Assembly: GCA_905116865.2 (NCBI GenBank)
Contig: CAJHNH020006201.1
Location: 186,001-250,000, forward strand
Direction of reading: 5' to 3'
Length of the DNA stretch: 64,000 nucleotides
Origin: Candidula unifasciata
Lineage: Eukaryota > Mollusca > Gastropoda > Stylommatophora > Geomitridae
The position numbers were made by a program, and so were the translations under genes. Under the pieces are notes generated by a model. The model was not told the DNA's origin. It saw nothing but the letters and a program-made list of their open reading frames with translations, and did not search any database. Below, one piece after another: positions 57,601 through 62,310 of the stretch; position 1 is the first letter of the stretch; each line of letters begins with the position of its first letter.

Positions 57601-59636
57601 TCCGTCTGCTGGAGTTACCATTGCTACGGTGCTGACTTCACTGTTCAGTGAACGTTGTGTTCGTTCAGACACTGCCATGACAGGGGAAATCACTCTCAGG
57701 GGCTTAGTCCTTCCCGTAAGTTTTCTCCCATTCTGTTCTTTGCCTTGAAATTAGTTCATTGGTCGTTACAAAAACATTTTTTTATGTTCTTGATTTATTG
57801 ATGATTAGAAGGAAAAAGTTTTGTCATTCTTTGTATATTTTGAACCAGCTGCCAATTACTGCCTTTGTTGTACCACTTTTTCGGTGTACTCGAGAATAAT
57901 GAGATTGTTAAACGCATTCACTAACCTCTAAGCTACAAATAAGAAAATACAGAAAGACAACATCCATCACCAAACATAGAAGAACACTCTTAACTTTTTA
58001 GAAATAAAAAAGACAACTCATCTGTTAATTTGACTTAAGTCCCTTGTTTTTTTTATAACCATTCTTTATATACACATTATTTTCTTAGGTCGGAGGCATC
58101 AAAGAAAAAGTTCTGGCTGCCCACAGTGCCGGCATTTTCCGTGTTATTTTACCACAGAGAAACAAGAAAGATTTGCACGAGATTCCAGAAAGCATTAAGG
58201 TAAGGTTGAGAAATGACAGTGTAATGATTCTTGCAAATCAAAGATGTAAATATATCAGCAAGGTATGTGAGAAATGTAGCCATTTGAAAGTAATACCAGA
58301 CTTGGAAGGGAGGGAGTAGACATCAGGTATTCTTAGGCAGCATTAGTGTAAAATGATAATGGATGGGTCCTATAAAAATGCTGGTTCTTTATTAATATCC
58401 TCCCCCAGATGGCGTCACAGGACAGTCCAATATTTTAGAGTGTGGTAAGACTGGGTTTCCTGGCTTTCTGATACTTTTAACAACCCCAAAACATCTAGAA
58501 CTGGTCCTAACCCCAACCCACCTACGTCCCACGAAAGAGTACAGCCTAGGTCCCACGACTGCATGCAGCCCATCTACCACCCTTGAAATATTAGAGTGAC
58601 CTGTGGATTTTCCCTGTTTGGGGTAGGATATTAATAAAGCACAAAAATGCTTTGCTGACAACAACAACAAAAACTTCCAAAATTAGGAATGTCATTTCAG
58701 GTCTGAACAGTACATAGTTGAAAATAAAAGAAAGTAAGGGAGCCAGTGTCATACATTGGCTAACCTGCCAATCCAGCTATCATAGGTTCGAACCCTCCTT
58801 TTGAGACAGATGTGGTCCATATCATATCTCTCATTATTGCCGCACATAATTTTTCCTGGCAGTTTTAAAAGAATATACTTGTCTTGATGAAACCATGTAA
58901 CCACCAGAATAGCAGGTTGGTGTACTGGCCACTATGTTATGTTACTACAATCAACGTCACTGCACATTCCCATGCATGCTCAGTCCTTCATTGCAGGAAC
59001 AACTCCAAGATACCTCTAATTTTTCCCATAAGGAGCTGTTTATAATGACTGCACAGCCATGAAGGCAGCATAGACAAGATTCACCCTGCTTTACTCCCAT
59101 GTCAGGCAGTTGTGATAGTGTCAGAGATTCCTCATGACCTACTAACGTAGTCCCTAAAGTGTTGGTGATATTTGCTGTGCCCATGCTTCTATCCAGATGT
59201 GTTGGTGCATTGCTTGCCAGTTGGCCCGATCGGTTATTACCTTAAGGCTGTTATGACCAGGTGTAATGGTGCTGGCCACTACACAACCACAGTTCCTTCT
59301 CGAGCAGGCCTGTAATTATTTGTTATACAGTGAAGTCTGGATAAGTAAAAGTCCCAGGGAGCTAAGGAAATTGTTCTACTTATCCAGAAAGGCCCGCATA
59401 GTACAGAATGTATAACATGGCCGGGAGCAAGCTGACATGTCGACTTAAGCAAAAATCGACTTATCATAGTTTGACTTAAGAGGACTCGACTGTATTATTA
59501 ATTATGTTTGGTTTTGAAATTGCAGAAGGAAATGACATTCATCCTGGTGGTCAAACTAGAGGATGTTCTAAATGCAGCATTTGAAGATGGATTTCCTGGG
59601 ATCAACAAAACAGTTGATGTCACATCTAAGCTGTGA
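28317..59636 (+). CDS. LONP2: LONP2, peroxisomal Lon protease
   Basis: LONP2 is an ATP-dependent serine protease/chaperone of the peroxisomal matrix that removes damaged proteins and helps process PTS1 cargo. Seventeen coding exons were traced from ATG 28317 to TGA 59634-59636. Domain order: Lon N-terminal substrate domain (exons 1-5), helical linker (exon 6), AAA+ module with Walker [10 protein letters not shown] (exon 8), Walker B FLLDEIDK (exon 9) and sensor FIATANN (exon 11), alpha domain (exons 12-13), and protease domain with the Ser of KDGPSAGV (exon 15) and the Lys of GGIKEK (exon 16). Those two residues are 43 apart, the spacing of the Lon Ser-Lys dyad. The final SKL is a perfect PTS1. 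The traced exons give about 790 residues against 852 in human. The shortfall is mostly the variable linker between exons 5 and 6. One phase conflict (exon 14/15) remains. Genomic span is about 31 kb because the introns are repeat-filled. Confidence 0.97.
28580..29205. repeat. Long nested inverted repeat in LONP2 intron 1
   Basis: Arms at about 28580-28783 and 28989-29205 are imperfect reverse complements, for example 'gctatcctccgaataacggt' at 28707 against the complement of 'accgttattcgaaggatagc'. Inside are two more hairpins: 28784-28797 with 28809-28821 (CGCACTTCC and its partner) and 28889-28917 with 28957-28986 (GGACTCACGAGCA and its partner). The whole could fold as a roughly 600-nt hairpin. 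It may be a fold-back transposon. Confidence 0.8.
29638..29731 (+). CDS. LONP2: LONP2 exon 2
   Basis: Completes an Asn codon, then [20 protein letters not shown] and [11 protein letters not shown]. Matches the human LQLVRSRLLKGTSLQSTILGVIP. Acceptor 'catttcag'; ends in phase 0 at donor 'gttagt'. Confidence 0.95.
29805..30120. repeat. Minisatellite, 78-bp unit
   Basis: Four highly similar tandem copies with 'ctgatcaactggttcagtat' and 'cagaactgtgtcggctgtgc'. Located in LONP2 intron 2. Confidence 0.9.
30857..30982. repeat. (TTCA)n microsatellite
   Basis: About 31 uninterrupted TTCA repeats in LONP2 intron 2. 30121-30856 shows no exon. Confidence 0.95.
31000..31101. repeat. Family D fragment
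   Basis: 'atcctgttgtatcag', 'acagtttattcctcc' and 'atggatacagtccagtc' parallel the order at 13195-13300. The next array appears to have grown from its right end. Confidence 0.5.
31102..31322. repeat. Minisatellite, 33-bp unit
   Basis: About six copies with 'gttttagggtgtcttttggg' and 'tatcctcaca'. The period is a multiple of 3, so one frame stays open as a repeating [11 protein letters not shown]. This is a by-product of the repeat, not a gene. Confidence 0.9.
31323..32235. repeat. Minisatellite, 23-bp unit, ~39 copies
   Basis: A 23-bp unit (attttacgaccattgtat plus ttatt) with variants at 'acgacc/gtgacc/atgacc' and 'tgtat/tggat/tgttt'. Adjacent copies share variants in patches, so local duplication is visible. 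It ends 18 bp before LONP2 exon 3. Confidence 0.95.
32254..32452 (+). CDS. LONP2: LONP2 exon 3
   Basis: [20 protein letters not shown], then [19 protein letters not shown] and [14 protein letters not shown]. This is the core of the Lon N-terminal substrate-binding domain. Acceptor 'ttattttag'; ends in phase 1 at donor 'gtaact'. Confidence 0.97.
32580..33560 (-). pseudogene. LINE C relic, split by R1
   Basis: The minus strand carries [20 protein letters not shown] then a GRSSRGRPTRRW segment and [11 protein letters not shown] at 32600-32900. Upstream [16 protein letters not shown] is at about 33270-33310. The two halves are separated by an R1 copy at about 32955-33262. 33320-33560 continues into family D sequence. 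Confidence 0.7.
32955..33262 (-). repeat. R1 retroposon inside LINE C
   Basis: Tail (CTT)n at 32957, body to 'ggggccccggaacccacacagg'. It interrupts the LINE C reading order, so R1 inserted later. Confidence 0.85.
33581..33842 (+). mobile_element. S2 SINE with 13-bp target duplication
   Basis: Flanked by CTCTTGAATTCAT at 33568-33580 and 33843-33855. The head 'gggagctgtagtgtagcgg' is tRNA-like. The body ('gtaccaggtacattcctggg', 'aagtaaaggcggacagcgtg') is shared with S1, and the tail is (TTTAC)n. It splits family D. Confidence 0.85.
34386..34498 (+). CDS. LONP2: LONP2 exon 4
   Basis: [20 protein letters not shown] then [17 protein letters not shown], matching human ELGELSEQFYKYAVQLVEMLDMSVPAVAKL. 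Acceptor 'tatcacag'; ends in phase 0 at donor 'gtaatt'. Confidence 0.95.
35232..35389 (+). CDS. LONP2: LONP2 exon 5
   Basis: [20 protein letters not shown], then [20 protein letters not shown] and LLVRQIEVK. Two donors are possible: 'gtgaag' at 35385 (phase 0) or 'gtaaac' at 35390 (phase 2). Only the second is in phase with the exon 6 acceptor at 38868. Confidence 0.93.
35965..36330 (-). pseudogene. LINE A 3' end, interrupted
   Basis: The terminus 'aaaaatcgacatcacagcac' lies at 35968; the body ([20 protein letters not shown] and [13 protein letters not shown]) lies at 36110-36330. About 100 bp of another repeat ('aacgggtcaccccattg') separates them. Confidence 0.75.
36331..36848. other. LONP2 intron 5, no exon recognised
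   Basis: Searched for an acidic or coiled-coil linker exon between exons 5 and 6; none was convincing here. Includes a short (ATC)n run at about 36519-36533. Confidence 0.4.
36849..37125 (-). mobile_element. R1 retroposon with 13-bp target duplication
   Basis: 277 bp between perfect copies of AGTTAATGCATTC at 36836-36848 and 37126-37138. 5' end 'ggggccccggaacccacacg' (as on the plus strand), tail 'ccttccttcctt'. It shows that R1 moves as a unit with defined ends. Confidence 0.9.
37490..37740. repeat. Degenerate tandem repeat 'gaatttgacata'
   Basis: About eight diverged units of 'gaatttgacataaaaagatg' plus 'atattaccatagaga'. One stretch looks like an acidic exon ([14 protein letters not shown] before 'gtaagt' at 37634) but is explained by the repeat. 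Confidence 0.65.
38146..38433 (+). mobile_element. S1 tRNA-derived SINE with 12-bp duplication
   Basis: TTACCTGTTTTT at 38134-38145 and 38434-38445 flanks the copy. The head 'gcgtccatggcttgggcatt' retains the A-box region, and 'cgcgatcaaaaccc' the B-box region. Confidence 0.85.
38690..38840 (+). repeat. SINE body fragment (S-body)
   Basis: 'ccaggttgacacagcctga', 'ggaagtaaaggctgtgggcg' and a terminal 'gggtcctttaaaattg' correspond to the shared SINE body. It ends about 25 bp upstream of the exon 6 acceptor. Confidence 0.7.
38868..38966 (+). CDS. LONP2: LONP2 exon 6
   Basis: [20 protein letters not shown] then [13 protein letters not shown], matching human SMPEQAHKVCVKEIKRLKKMPQSMPEYALTR. Acceptor 'tgaacag'; ends in phase 2 at donor 'gtaagt'. 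Confidence 0.96.
39204..39620 (-). pseudogene. Gag-like ORF1 coiled-coil fragment
   Basis: The minus strand encodes a Lys/Glu-rich coiled coil. [20 protein letters not shown] parallels ALQATNNVIDARENAKKEKD of the ORF1 at 22757-24016. It has no zinc knuckles, so it is the 3' part of a related ORF1 insertion. Confidence 0.65.
40349..40423 (+). CDS. LONP2: LONP2 exon 7
   Basis: [20 protein letters not shown] then IVQAK, matching human NYLELMVELPWNKSTTDRLDIRAAR. Acceptor 'atattgcag', donor 'gtgagt'. Confidence 0.97.
40617..40900 (+). mobile_element. S1 tRNA-derived SINE with 12-bp duplication
   Basis: TTATAACTCATT at 40605-40616 and 40901-40912. Contains a G-run of about 20 bases at 40719-40740, an expansion absent from the other copies. 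Confidence 0.85.
41070..41640 (+). pseudogene. LINE A 3' end split by R1
   Basis: Body at 41080-41294 ([16 protein letters not shown]) and terminus at 41585-41625 ('tgctgtgatgtcggtt'), interrupted by R1. Confidence 0.8.
41295..41584 (-). mobile_element. R1 retroposon with 12-bp target duplication (reference copy)
   Basis: 290 bp between GCTTATAGGAAT at 41283-41294 and 41585-41596. Read on the minus strand it starts at a GC-rich 'gggtttccggggcccc' segment. It runs through 'aagcatgtagtaagagtc', 'gcatctgcatgagaggc' and 'ggtgaatgcaaag', and ends in (GAA)n. No tRNA-type A/B boxes are evident. At least 15 copies lie in the window. Confidence 0.9.
41640..41810 (+). pseudogene. LINE G 3' terminal fragment
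   Basis: 'ggagatgaacgatggaaa', 'tctgacatggaaaactgcac' and 'tgccactaggcataa' are repeated at 61622-61750 as the end of an RTE-like LINE. Confidence 0.75.
42089..42274 (+). CDS. LONP2: LONP2 exon 8: Walker A
   Basis: [20 protein letters not shown], then [20 protein letters not shown] and [16 protein letters not shown] is the P-loop that binds ATP. Acceptor 'caacaacag', donor 'gtttgc'. Confidence 0.98.
42415..42947 (-). repeat. R1 retroposon split by a LINE E fragment
   Basis: R1 3' half at 42415-42600 and 5' half at 42823-42947. Between them (42601-42822) is LINE E 3' sequence ('gtgagtgtgactagcaagac', as at 5925-5945). ACTTTGAA at both junctions suggests a short duplication. The R1 'ttttcccc' segment has grown to a C-run of about 17 bases at 42886. 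Confidence 0.75.
43440..44360 (+). pseudogene. LINE F reverse transcriptase fragment
   Basis: [15 protein letters not shown], then [14 protein letters not shown] with an intact FADD box, [15 protein letters not shown], then after a frameshift at about 43780 [19 protein letters not shown] and [19 protein letters not shown]. It is an RTE-like endonuclease-RT element with further frameshifts towards 44280. A C-terminal copy is at 45417-45875. Confidence 0.8.
44431..44578 (+). CDS. LONP2: LONP2 exon 9: Walker B
   Basis: [20 protein letters not shown], then [15 protein letters not shown] and [17 protein letters not shown] is the Walker B acidic pair. Acceptor 'ctctttag', donor 'gtatgt'. Confidence 0.98.
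44650..45060. repeat. Minisatellite, ~42-bp (2 x 21) unit
   Basis: Alternating 'gtgttcgattgatgtgaaa' and 'gtataatcgattgatgttaa' halves, about ten pairs. Located just after LONP2 exon 9. Confidence 0.85.
45417..45875 (+). pseudogene. LINE F C-terminal relic
   Basis: [20 protein letters not shown], then [18 protein letters not shown] and [18 protein letters not shown] in one open frame. A G-run at 45859-45871 follows. Confidence 0.75.
45876..46699. other. LONP2 intron 9, repeat debris
   Basis: 'ttgctgaacttggatgcttt' and 'ggcacagatatcacagccta' recur at 35778 and 53172, so an undefined repeat family is present. No exon. Confidence 0.4.
46700..46957 (+). repeat. R1 retroposon
   Basis: From 'aggggccctatttggtggg' to 'cgagaagaagaagaagaag'. 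Plus orientation, near full length. Confidence 0.85.
47103..47182 (+). CDS. LONP2: LONP2 exon 10
   Basis: [20 protein letters not shown] then NHNFVD plus two bases of His, matching human [27 protein letters not shown]. Acceptor 'gaacacag', donor 'gtatcc'. Confidence 0.97.
47190..47440 (+). repeat. tRNA-like SINE (S-body), 8 bp after exon 10
   Basis: A B-box-like GGGTTCAAACCC at about 47212-47223, the shared body ('gggaagtaaagagggccagt', 'gatgttgactacatcacc') and the terminus 'gggccctttagcttacttt'. It begins almost at the exon 10 donor. Confidence 0.7.
47441..47732 (+). repeat. R1 retroposon, full length
   Basis: Starts 'ccccgtgtgggttccatgg' and ends 'agttgaagaagaagaa'. It is placed directly behind the SINE. 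Confidence 0.85.
47920..48150. repeat. Minisatellite, ~29-bp unit
   Basis: About eight diverged units of 'atcccccaaaatatgggcct' plus 'aacaatgc'. Confidence 0.8.
48180..48335 (+). repeat. SINE body fragment plus C-run
   Basis: 'cttgacccagcctagcagtg', 'tcctgggaagtagatctgcc' and 'gatgtcagtagcatcactca' are shared S-body. A C-run is at 48315-48331. Confidence 0.65.
48664..48769 (+). CDS. LONP2: LONP2 exon 11: sensor region
   Basis: [20 protein letters not shown] then [21 protein letters not shown] is the AAA+ sensor-1 strand and LLDRME precedes the alpha domain. Acceptor 'attgccag', donor 'gtatga'. Confidence 0.98.
48955..49300 (-). pseudogene. LINE A 3' end
   Basis: Minus strand: [20 protein letters not shown] then [19 protein letters not shown]. 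Same subfamily as 18270-18670. Confidence 0.8.
49600..49780. repeat. Minisatellite, 25-bp unit, from the R1 5' end
   Basis: Seven units of ccccttgtcgtgtgggttcc plus gtgac. The core 'cgtgtgggttcc' is the 5' end of R1, and R1-like 'ccttaacaagcacatcataa' follows at 49809. The array probably expanded within an R1 copy. Confidence 0.85.
50230..50560 (+). pseudogene. RNase H LINE fragment (another family)
   Basis: [20 protein letters not shown], then a frameshifted IPRDFFF segment. GNERADALA is the RNase HI motif. Its end ('ccaattggagccgtgagaca', 'tcgttacatcagccagaac') recurs at 50775-50850. Confidence 0.7.
50561..50745. mobile_element. MITE-like element
   Basis: Shares 'cttaagaaatctggcttttcc' and a right end 'ctgaaagtattaaatc' with the element at 8225-8455. 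It lies between two partial copies of the same RNase H LINE end. Confidence 0.45.
51150..51440. repeat. Degenerate tandem repeat
   Basis: Irregular units of 'atgagctttgtcttaag' and 'taatctctgtgtcttgtcac', ending 18 bp before exon 12. A 40-bp LINE A terminus lies at 51118-51165. Confidence 0.7.
51459..51585 (+). CDS. LONP2: LONP2 exon 12
   Basis: [20 protein letters not shown], then [14 protein letters not shown] and DDAVKMI. This is the start of the AAA+ alpha domain. Acceptor 'cccaacag', donor 'gtaagt', phase 1. Confidence 0.97.
51655..52200. repeat. Degenerate minisatellite, ~31-bp unit
   Basis: 'gattaacttctgtttcagtt' plus 'tatcttcttctt', about 16 units. It is pyrimidine-rich with many 'tttcag' trinucleotide ends, i.e. 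many acceptor-like sites between exons 12 and 13. Confidence 0.85.
52730..52977 (+). CDS. LONP2: LONP2 exon 13
   Basis: [20 protein letters not shown], then a Lys/Glu-rich insert ([17 protein letters not shown]) and [27 protein letters not shown] is the conserved alpha-domain motif; the charged insert links to the protease domain. Acceptor 'gtattttag', donor 'gttggt'. Confidence 0.96.
53030..53130. repeat. Purine-rich G-rich repeat
   Basis: Two copies of 'gtggagttgggaaggaaagtgggg' separated by 'gagag'. Low complexity. Confidence 0.7.
53330..53450. repeat. Minisatellite, 14-bp unit
   Basis: About eight units of 'gagaggttacggtt' with a 'gtagagag' variant recurring every third unit, hinting at a higher-order 42-bp period. 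Confidence 0.85.
54061..54205. mobile_element. 145-bp MITE with perfect ends and TTAA
   Basis: TTAACTCTTTGAGTCCCA at 54061-54078 is the exact reverse complement of 54188-54205. TTAA at both edges is the piggyBac-type target site, and the ends match those of 9932-10888. Confidence 0.8.
54573..54662. repeat. (GA)n microsatellite
   Basis: GA-rich run with GG interruptions. Other AT dinucleotide runs are at 55000-55015 and 55203-55221. Confidence 0.9.
55298..55510 (+). CDS. LONP2: LONP2 exon 14: start of protease domain
   Basis: [40 protein letters not shown], then [20 protein letters not shown]. The GLAWTPxGGEI motif is conserved in Lon proteases. Acceptor 'tttctgcag', donor 'gtatat', phase 0. 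Confidence 0.98.
55700..56050 (+). pseudogene. Penelope-like element, GIY-YIG endonuclease fragment
   Basis: [20 protein letters not shown] then [20 protein letters not shown] and, after a frameshift, an [17 protein letters not shown] end. NVIYxxxC...YxxET..RLxxRFxEH is the GIY-YIG endonuclease region following RT in Penelope-like retroelements. It is preceded by a T-run at 55688-55707. The conserved Gly of YVGETG has changed, and the RT is absent. Confidence 0.75.
56051..56650. other. LONP2 intron 14, AT-rich
   Basis: May include the trailer of the Penelope-like copy ('gaggccctggctaaaacgttg' at about 56346 resembles such trailers). No exon. Confidence 0.35.
56892..57181 (-). mobile_element. 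R1 retroposon with 8-bp duplication
   Basis: CATCGACT at 56884-56891 and 57182-57189. Full length, minus orientation. Confidence 0.85.
57340..57440 (+). repeat. R1 3' fragment
   Basis: 'gaggttctggaataagactt' to 'cagcgggtgaatgtgaaga'. It ends about 75 bp before the exon 15 acceptor. Confidence 0.75.
57517..57715 (+). CDS. LONP2: LONP2 exon 15: catalytic serine
   Basis: [20 protein letters not shown], then [20 protein letters not shown] and [14 protein letters not shown]. The Ser of GPSAG is the nucleophile. The natural acceptor 'cttatttccag' leaves one base before the frame, but exon 14 ends in phase 0. The start is therefore uncertain. Confidence 0.9.
58089..58199 (+). CDS. LONP2: LONP2 exon 16: catalytic lysine
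   Basis: [20 protein letters not shown] then [17 protein letters not shown]. The second Lys of GGIKEK (58107-58109) is the dyad lysine. Acceptor 'ttttcttag', donor 'gtaagg'. Confidence 0.98.
58736..58900 (+). repeat. tRNA-like SINE candidate
   Basis: 'gggagccagtgtcatacattgg' followed by a perfect B-box GGTTCGAACCC at about 58787. No duplication of the flanks was seen. Confidence 0.5.
58930..59280 (-). pseudogene. Old RNase H LINE relic
   Basis: The minus strand gives a degraded [20 protein letters not shown], the RNase HI GNExADxLAS motif, then about 80 open codons towards a LINE A-like terminus ('aacgtcactgcacattccca' in plus). Confidence 0.55.
59526..59636 (+). CDS. LONP2: LONP2 exon 17: C-terminus with PTS1
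   Basis: [20 protein letters not shown] then [16 protein letters not shown] and TGA. SKL-COOH is the canonical peroxisomal targeting signal type 1, which separates LONP2 from mitochondrial LONP1. Confidence 0.98.
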   Translation, partial: KEMTFILVVKLEDVLNAAFEDGFPGINKTVDVTSKL

Positions 59637-60039
59637 TTTTCATTCAGACTTTGTCTACTTTCAGACAAGGGTTGTTTATATTCATATTTTGATTATATGA
59701 AACCAACTTTCACATTTCACTTCAAGCTTCCACATTTAACAAACTTTTTCATGTCACATCAGATTTACTTCAACAAACTTTGGCAGTTCACATTCAGATT
59801 GTAGTTTTTCATATTCAGACTATGACTATTCATGAAAAACATTATTTTACATCCAAACTTTGATGGTTCACATTCAAACTTTGTAGATTCAAATTGAGAG
59901 TTCACATCAAAGTCTTGAAAGTTTAAATTACAACCTTAACATCCATAATATTCACCTTATCCCACTTCATGACCACACTGTTATATTTAAACAGACTGAG
60001 TTAATGCCCAAACTTTGACTTTTGAGAATTAAACAGATT
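59637..60039 (+). other. LONP2: LONP2 3' UTR, probable
   Basis: AT-rich with degenerate 'cacattcagactttg' repeats. A variant polyadenylation hexamer ATTAAA is at 60028-60033, directly before an S1 SINE. No AATAAA was seen in this stretch. Confidence 0.5.
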
Positions 60040-60328
60040 GCGGCGTCCGTGGCTAAGGCGTTGCGAGTCTGACTCGTAATCCAACGTACCGCGATCGAAA
60101 CCTGCGTGGGCTGCGTGGATTTTTATCGTGGTATGGGACGTCGCAGGTCGATCCAGCCTAAAATGGGTACCAGTATGGGCTGTCCTGGGAAAGTAAAGAC
60201 GGCCGGCATAATGCTGACCACATTACCCACCGAGTGCCGATTGGTCTGTAAAAAAATGGGTGCTCTTCCCATATGCCCGATGCGCCTAAGGGCGTGTAAA
60301 GGGATCTTTACTTACTTTTTACTTATTC
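60040..60328 (+). mobile_element. S1 tRNA-derived SINE with 9-bp duplication
   Basis: AAACAGATT at 60031-60039 and 60329-60337. The intact head GCGGCGTCCGTGGCTAAGGC is identical to that of the copy at 19201. Confidence 0.9.
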
Positions 60329-60389
60329 AAACAGATTAAGTTGATGCTCAAACTTTTACTTTTAACTATCATATGCTCATATTTAGACA

Positions 60390-60605
60390 GATTGACTAAA
60401 AGTCTAGTAATTGGGGGTGTGTCCTTCTCTGTTGGACTGCATCTGCTGGTGAGGTAAGGAACCAACAGTTTGCATACAGATAATCCATGTCTGAAATGGA
60501 TATGTATGCAACACTCAGGTGCTGGAAAAAGACAAGTCCAGATGTGGACAAACAACCAGAATTTTCTGCTGAAGTTTACAGCCAGTGAATGTGAAGAAGG
60601 AGAAA
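60390..60605 (+). repeat. R1 retroposon, 5'-truncated
   Basis: From 'aaaagtctagtaattggggg' to 'gccagtgaatgtgaagaagg'. Confidence 0.75.
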
Positions 60606-60699
60606 TTAAAATTTCAATATCACATCATGGTGTTTTCTGTTTCTGATTTTTTGTTGTTGCTTTATTCTACGACCAAATTATATTTTAATATAAAAACAG

Positions 60700-60755
60700 A
60701 GGACATTCCTCCACCACCTGGCCAGGCACTCAATGATGAGGATGATGATACTTGA
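60700..60755 (+). other. Candidate orphan terminal exon
   Basis: After 'aaaacag' at 60699 there is a frame reading DIPPPPGQALNDEDDDT then TGA. The peptide looks like a natural acidic C-terminus, and AT-rich UTR-like DNA follows. The acceptor has a poor pyrimidine tract and no partner exon was found. Confidence 0.2.
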
Positions 60756-61249
60756 AGAAAATAGCACAGAGCTGGCAATTCACAATTTGTATGTTTTTTT
60801 TTTTTTTTTAACCATTTGTCTCGGCTGAGGGTTTCTGTTCAATATATTGCATTGTTCTTTGTTGCTCTTGGAAGAATATTTTCATTACTGCTTATGAATG
60901 TCTGATAATTGAACATATTTCGAGAAACATGTGATTTATACAGTGCAGACTGCTTTAGGGTAATCTCGGATATGGTGAATTTCTGTTGTGAAGAACAATT
61001 TGTTTATCATTTTTTATCTGGAAAAGAAGAATTTCTGACAAAAAAAACCCATTTCTTGAGTCTCCTCTGAGTTCCCCTTATCACGTCTGCACTGTATTTT
61101 GTGCTGAATTATATATAATTTGTGGCTTTGTGCCCTTTTTAATTTAACATTTCATTGAATTTCTTTTGTCTGCAGTAAAATACATAATTTATTCAGTATA
61201 GATTTAAAATGTACATGAAATTGTCAAAAAGCAACACGTATTGTTGTGA

Positions 61250-61750
61250 GACTTGAATTCACACTTTGCAGATTTTCAGTTTAATTTCTTTAAAAAAATC
61301 ATACCATTGTTTAAACAGCATCATTTTGACAGTTCTTCTTTATGGAGCTAAATGCTGGAGAATGACCAAAAAGGATGCATACAAGCTGTCCACCTTCCAC
61401 CACCCATGTCTACGTAGAATTATCAAAATTTTCTGGCCAGATACAATCTCAAACACTAAACTACTTCAAGTCACAAACCAAGAAACTACAGACAGTATGA
61501 TTACCAAGAGAAGATGGAAAGGGCTTGGCCACGTTATGAGAATGAATTCTGATATACCTGCCAAAACAGCTCTCACATGGACACCAGAAGGAAAGGGAAA
61601 AAAGGGGCGCCCAAAAACAACATGGAGATGAACGATGGAAAGTGACCTGAGTGTGGCATATCTGACATGGAAAACTGCACTAAAGATTGTGCAGGACAGG
61701 AAAGCATGGAAAGTCCTCTCTTAAGCCTCATGTGCCACTAGGCATAACAA
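61250..61750 (+). pseudogene. LINE G RTE-like C-terminal relic
   Basis: SIILTVLLYGAKCWRMTKKD, then CLRRIIKIFWPDTISNTKLL, ITKRRWKGLGHVMRMNSDIP and KGRPKTTWR. This is the post-RT segment of RTE-like endonuclease-RT elements, ending 'tgccactaggcataac'. Confidence 0.8.
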
Positions 61751-62164
61751 AAACTGATGATTGTTTAAATAATGTTTCTTTATCGATGATGTATGTGTAG
61801 GCACTTACATTTTTCCATTATTTACTTAAGCTTAGTTTTTCAGATACTCACACACTACTTATTCTATCATTTTCTTTCACTCCCAGTGCATGTGTCTGTA
61901 TTTTTCACATGTAAGCGAGAGAGATTAGAAGACACACTAGACAATACAAAAAGAGAAAGCTAAGAGTAGTCACACCAGGAATCTAATCCTGACCAAAGTC
62001 TACAGCTTCGAATGTGTATATTGTCAGGGTGACTTCTAATCATTACTTGTTTTCATCTAGCGGATTAAATACTGACCTTTTTCTTTCTGCATTCATTCCT
62101 TAAAGGGCAGTTAACATTTTTGTTGTGATCTACAGGTAAGCTGCAATTATCAACCAGACCTAGC
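61751..62164. other. Intergenic, no gene seen
   Basis: AT-rich, no repeat assigned. Confidence 0.4.
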
Positions 62165-62247
62165 AGAAACTCTTAATTAAGTAAACCCTTAATTAGTTGC
62201 CCTTCATTGCATGATGGTTAAGAGGCAGTGGGTGTATTAATATTGCT

Positions 62248-62281
<34 letters not shown>

Positions 62282-62310
62282 ACAATTTGATCTGGAACCC
62301 ACAGAGGGAA
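62165..62310 (-). repeat. R1 5' part with 32-bp poly-C
   Basis: 'ccttaattagttgcccttca' and 'atctggaacccacagaggg' mark R1 in minus orientation. The normal four-C segment has expanded to 32 C at 62250-62281. Confidence 0.75.

Noticed and set aside
57388..57651. Alternative frame through exon 15 (Cys-rich, 87 residues)
   Set aside because: Out of frame with the conserved GKDGPSAGV protease sequence.
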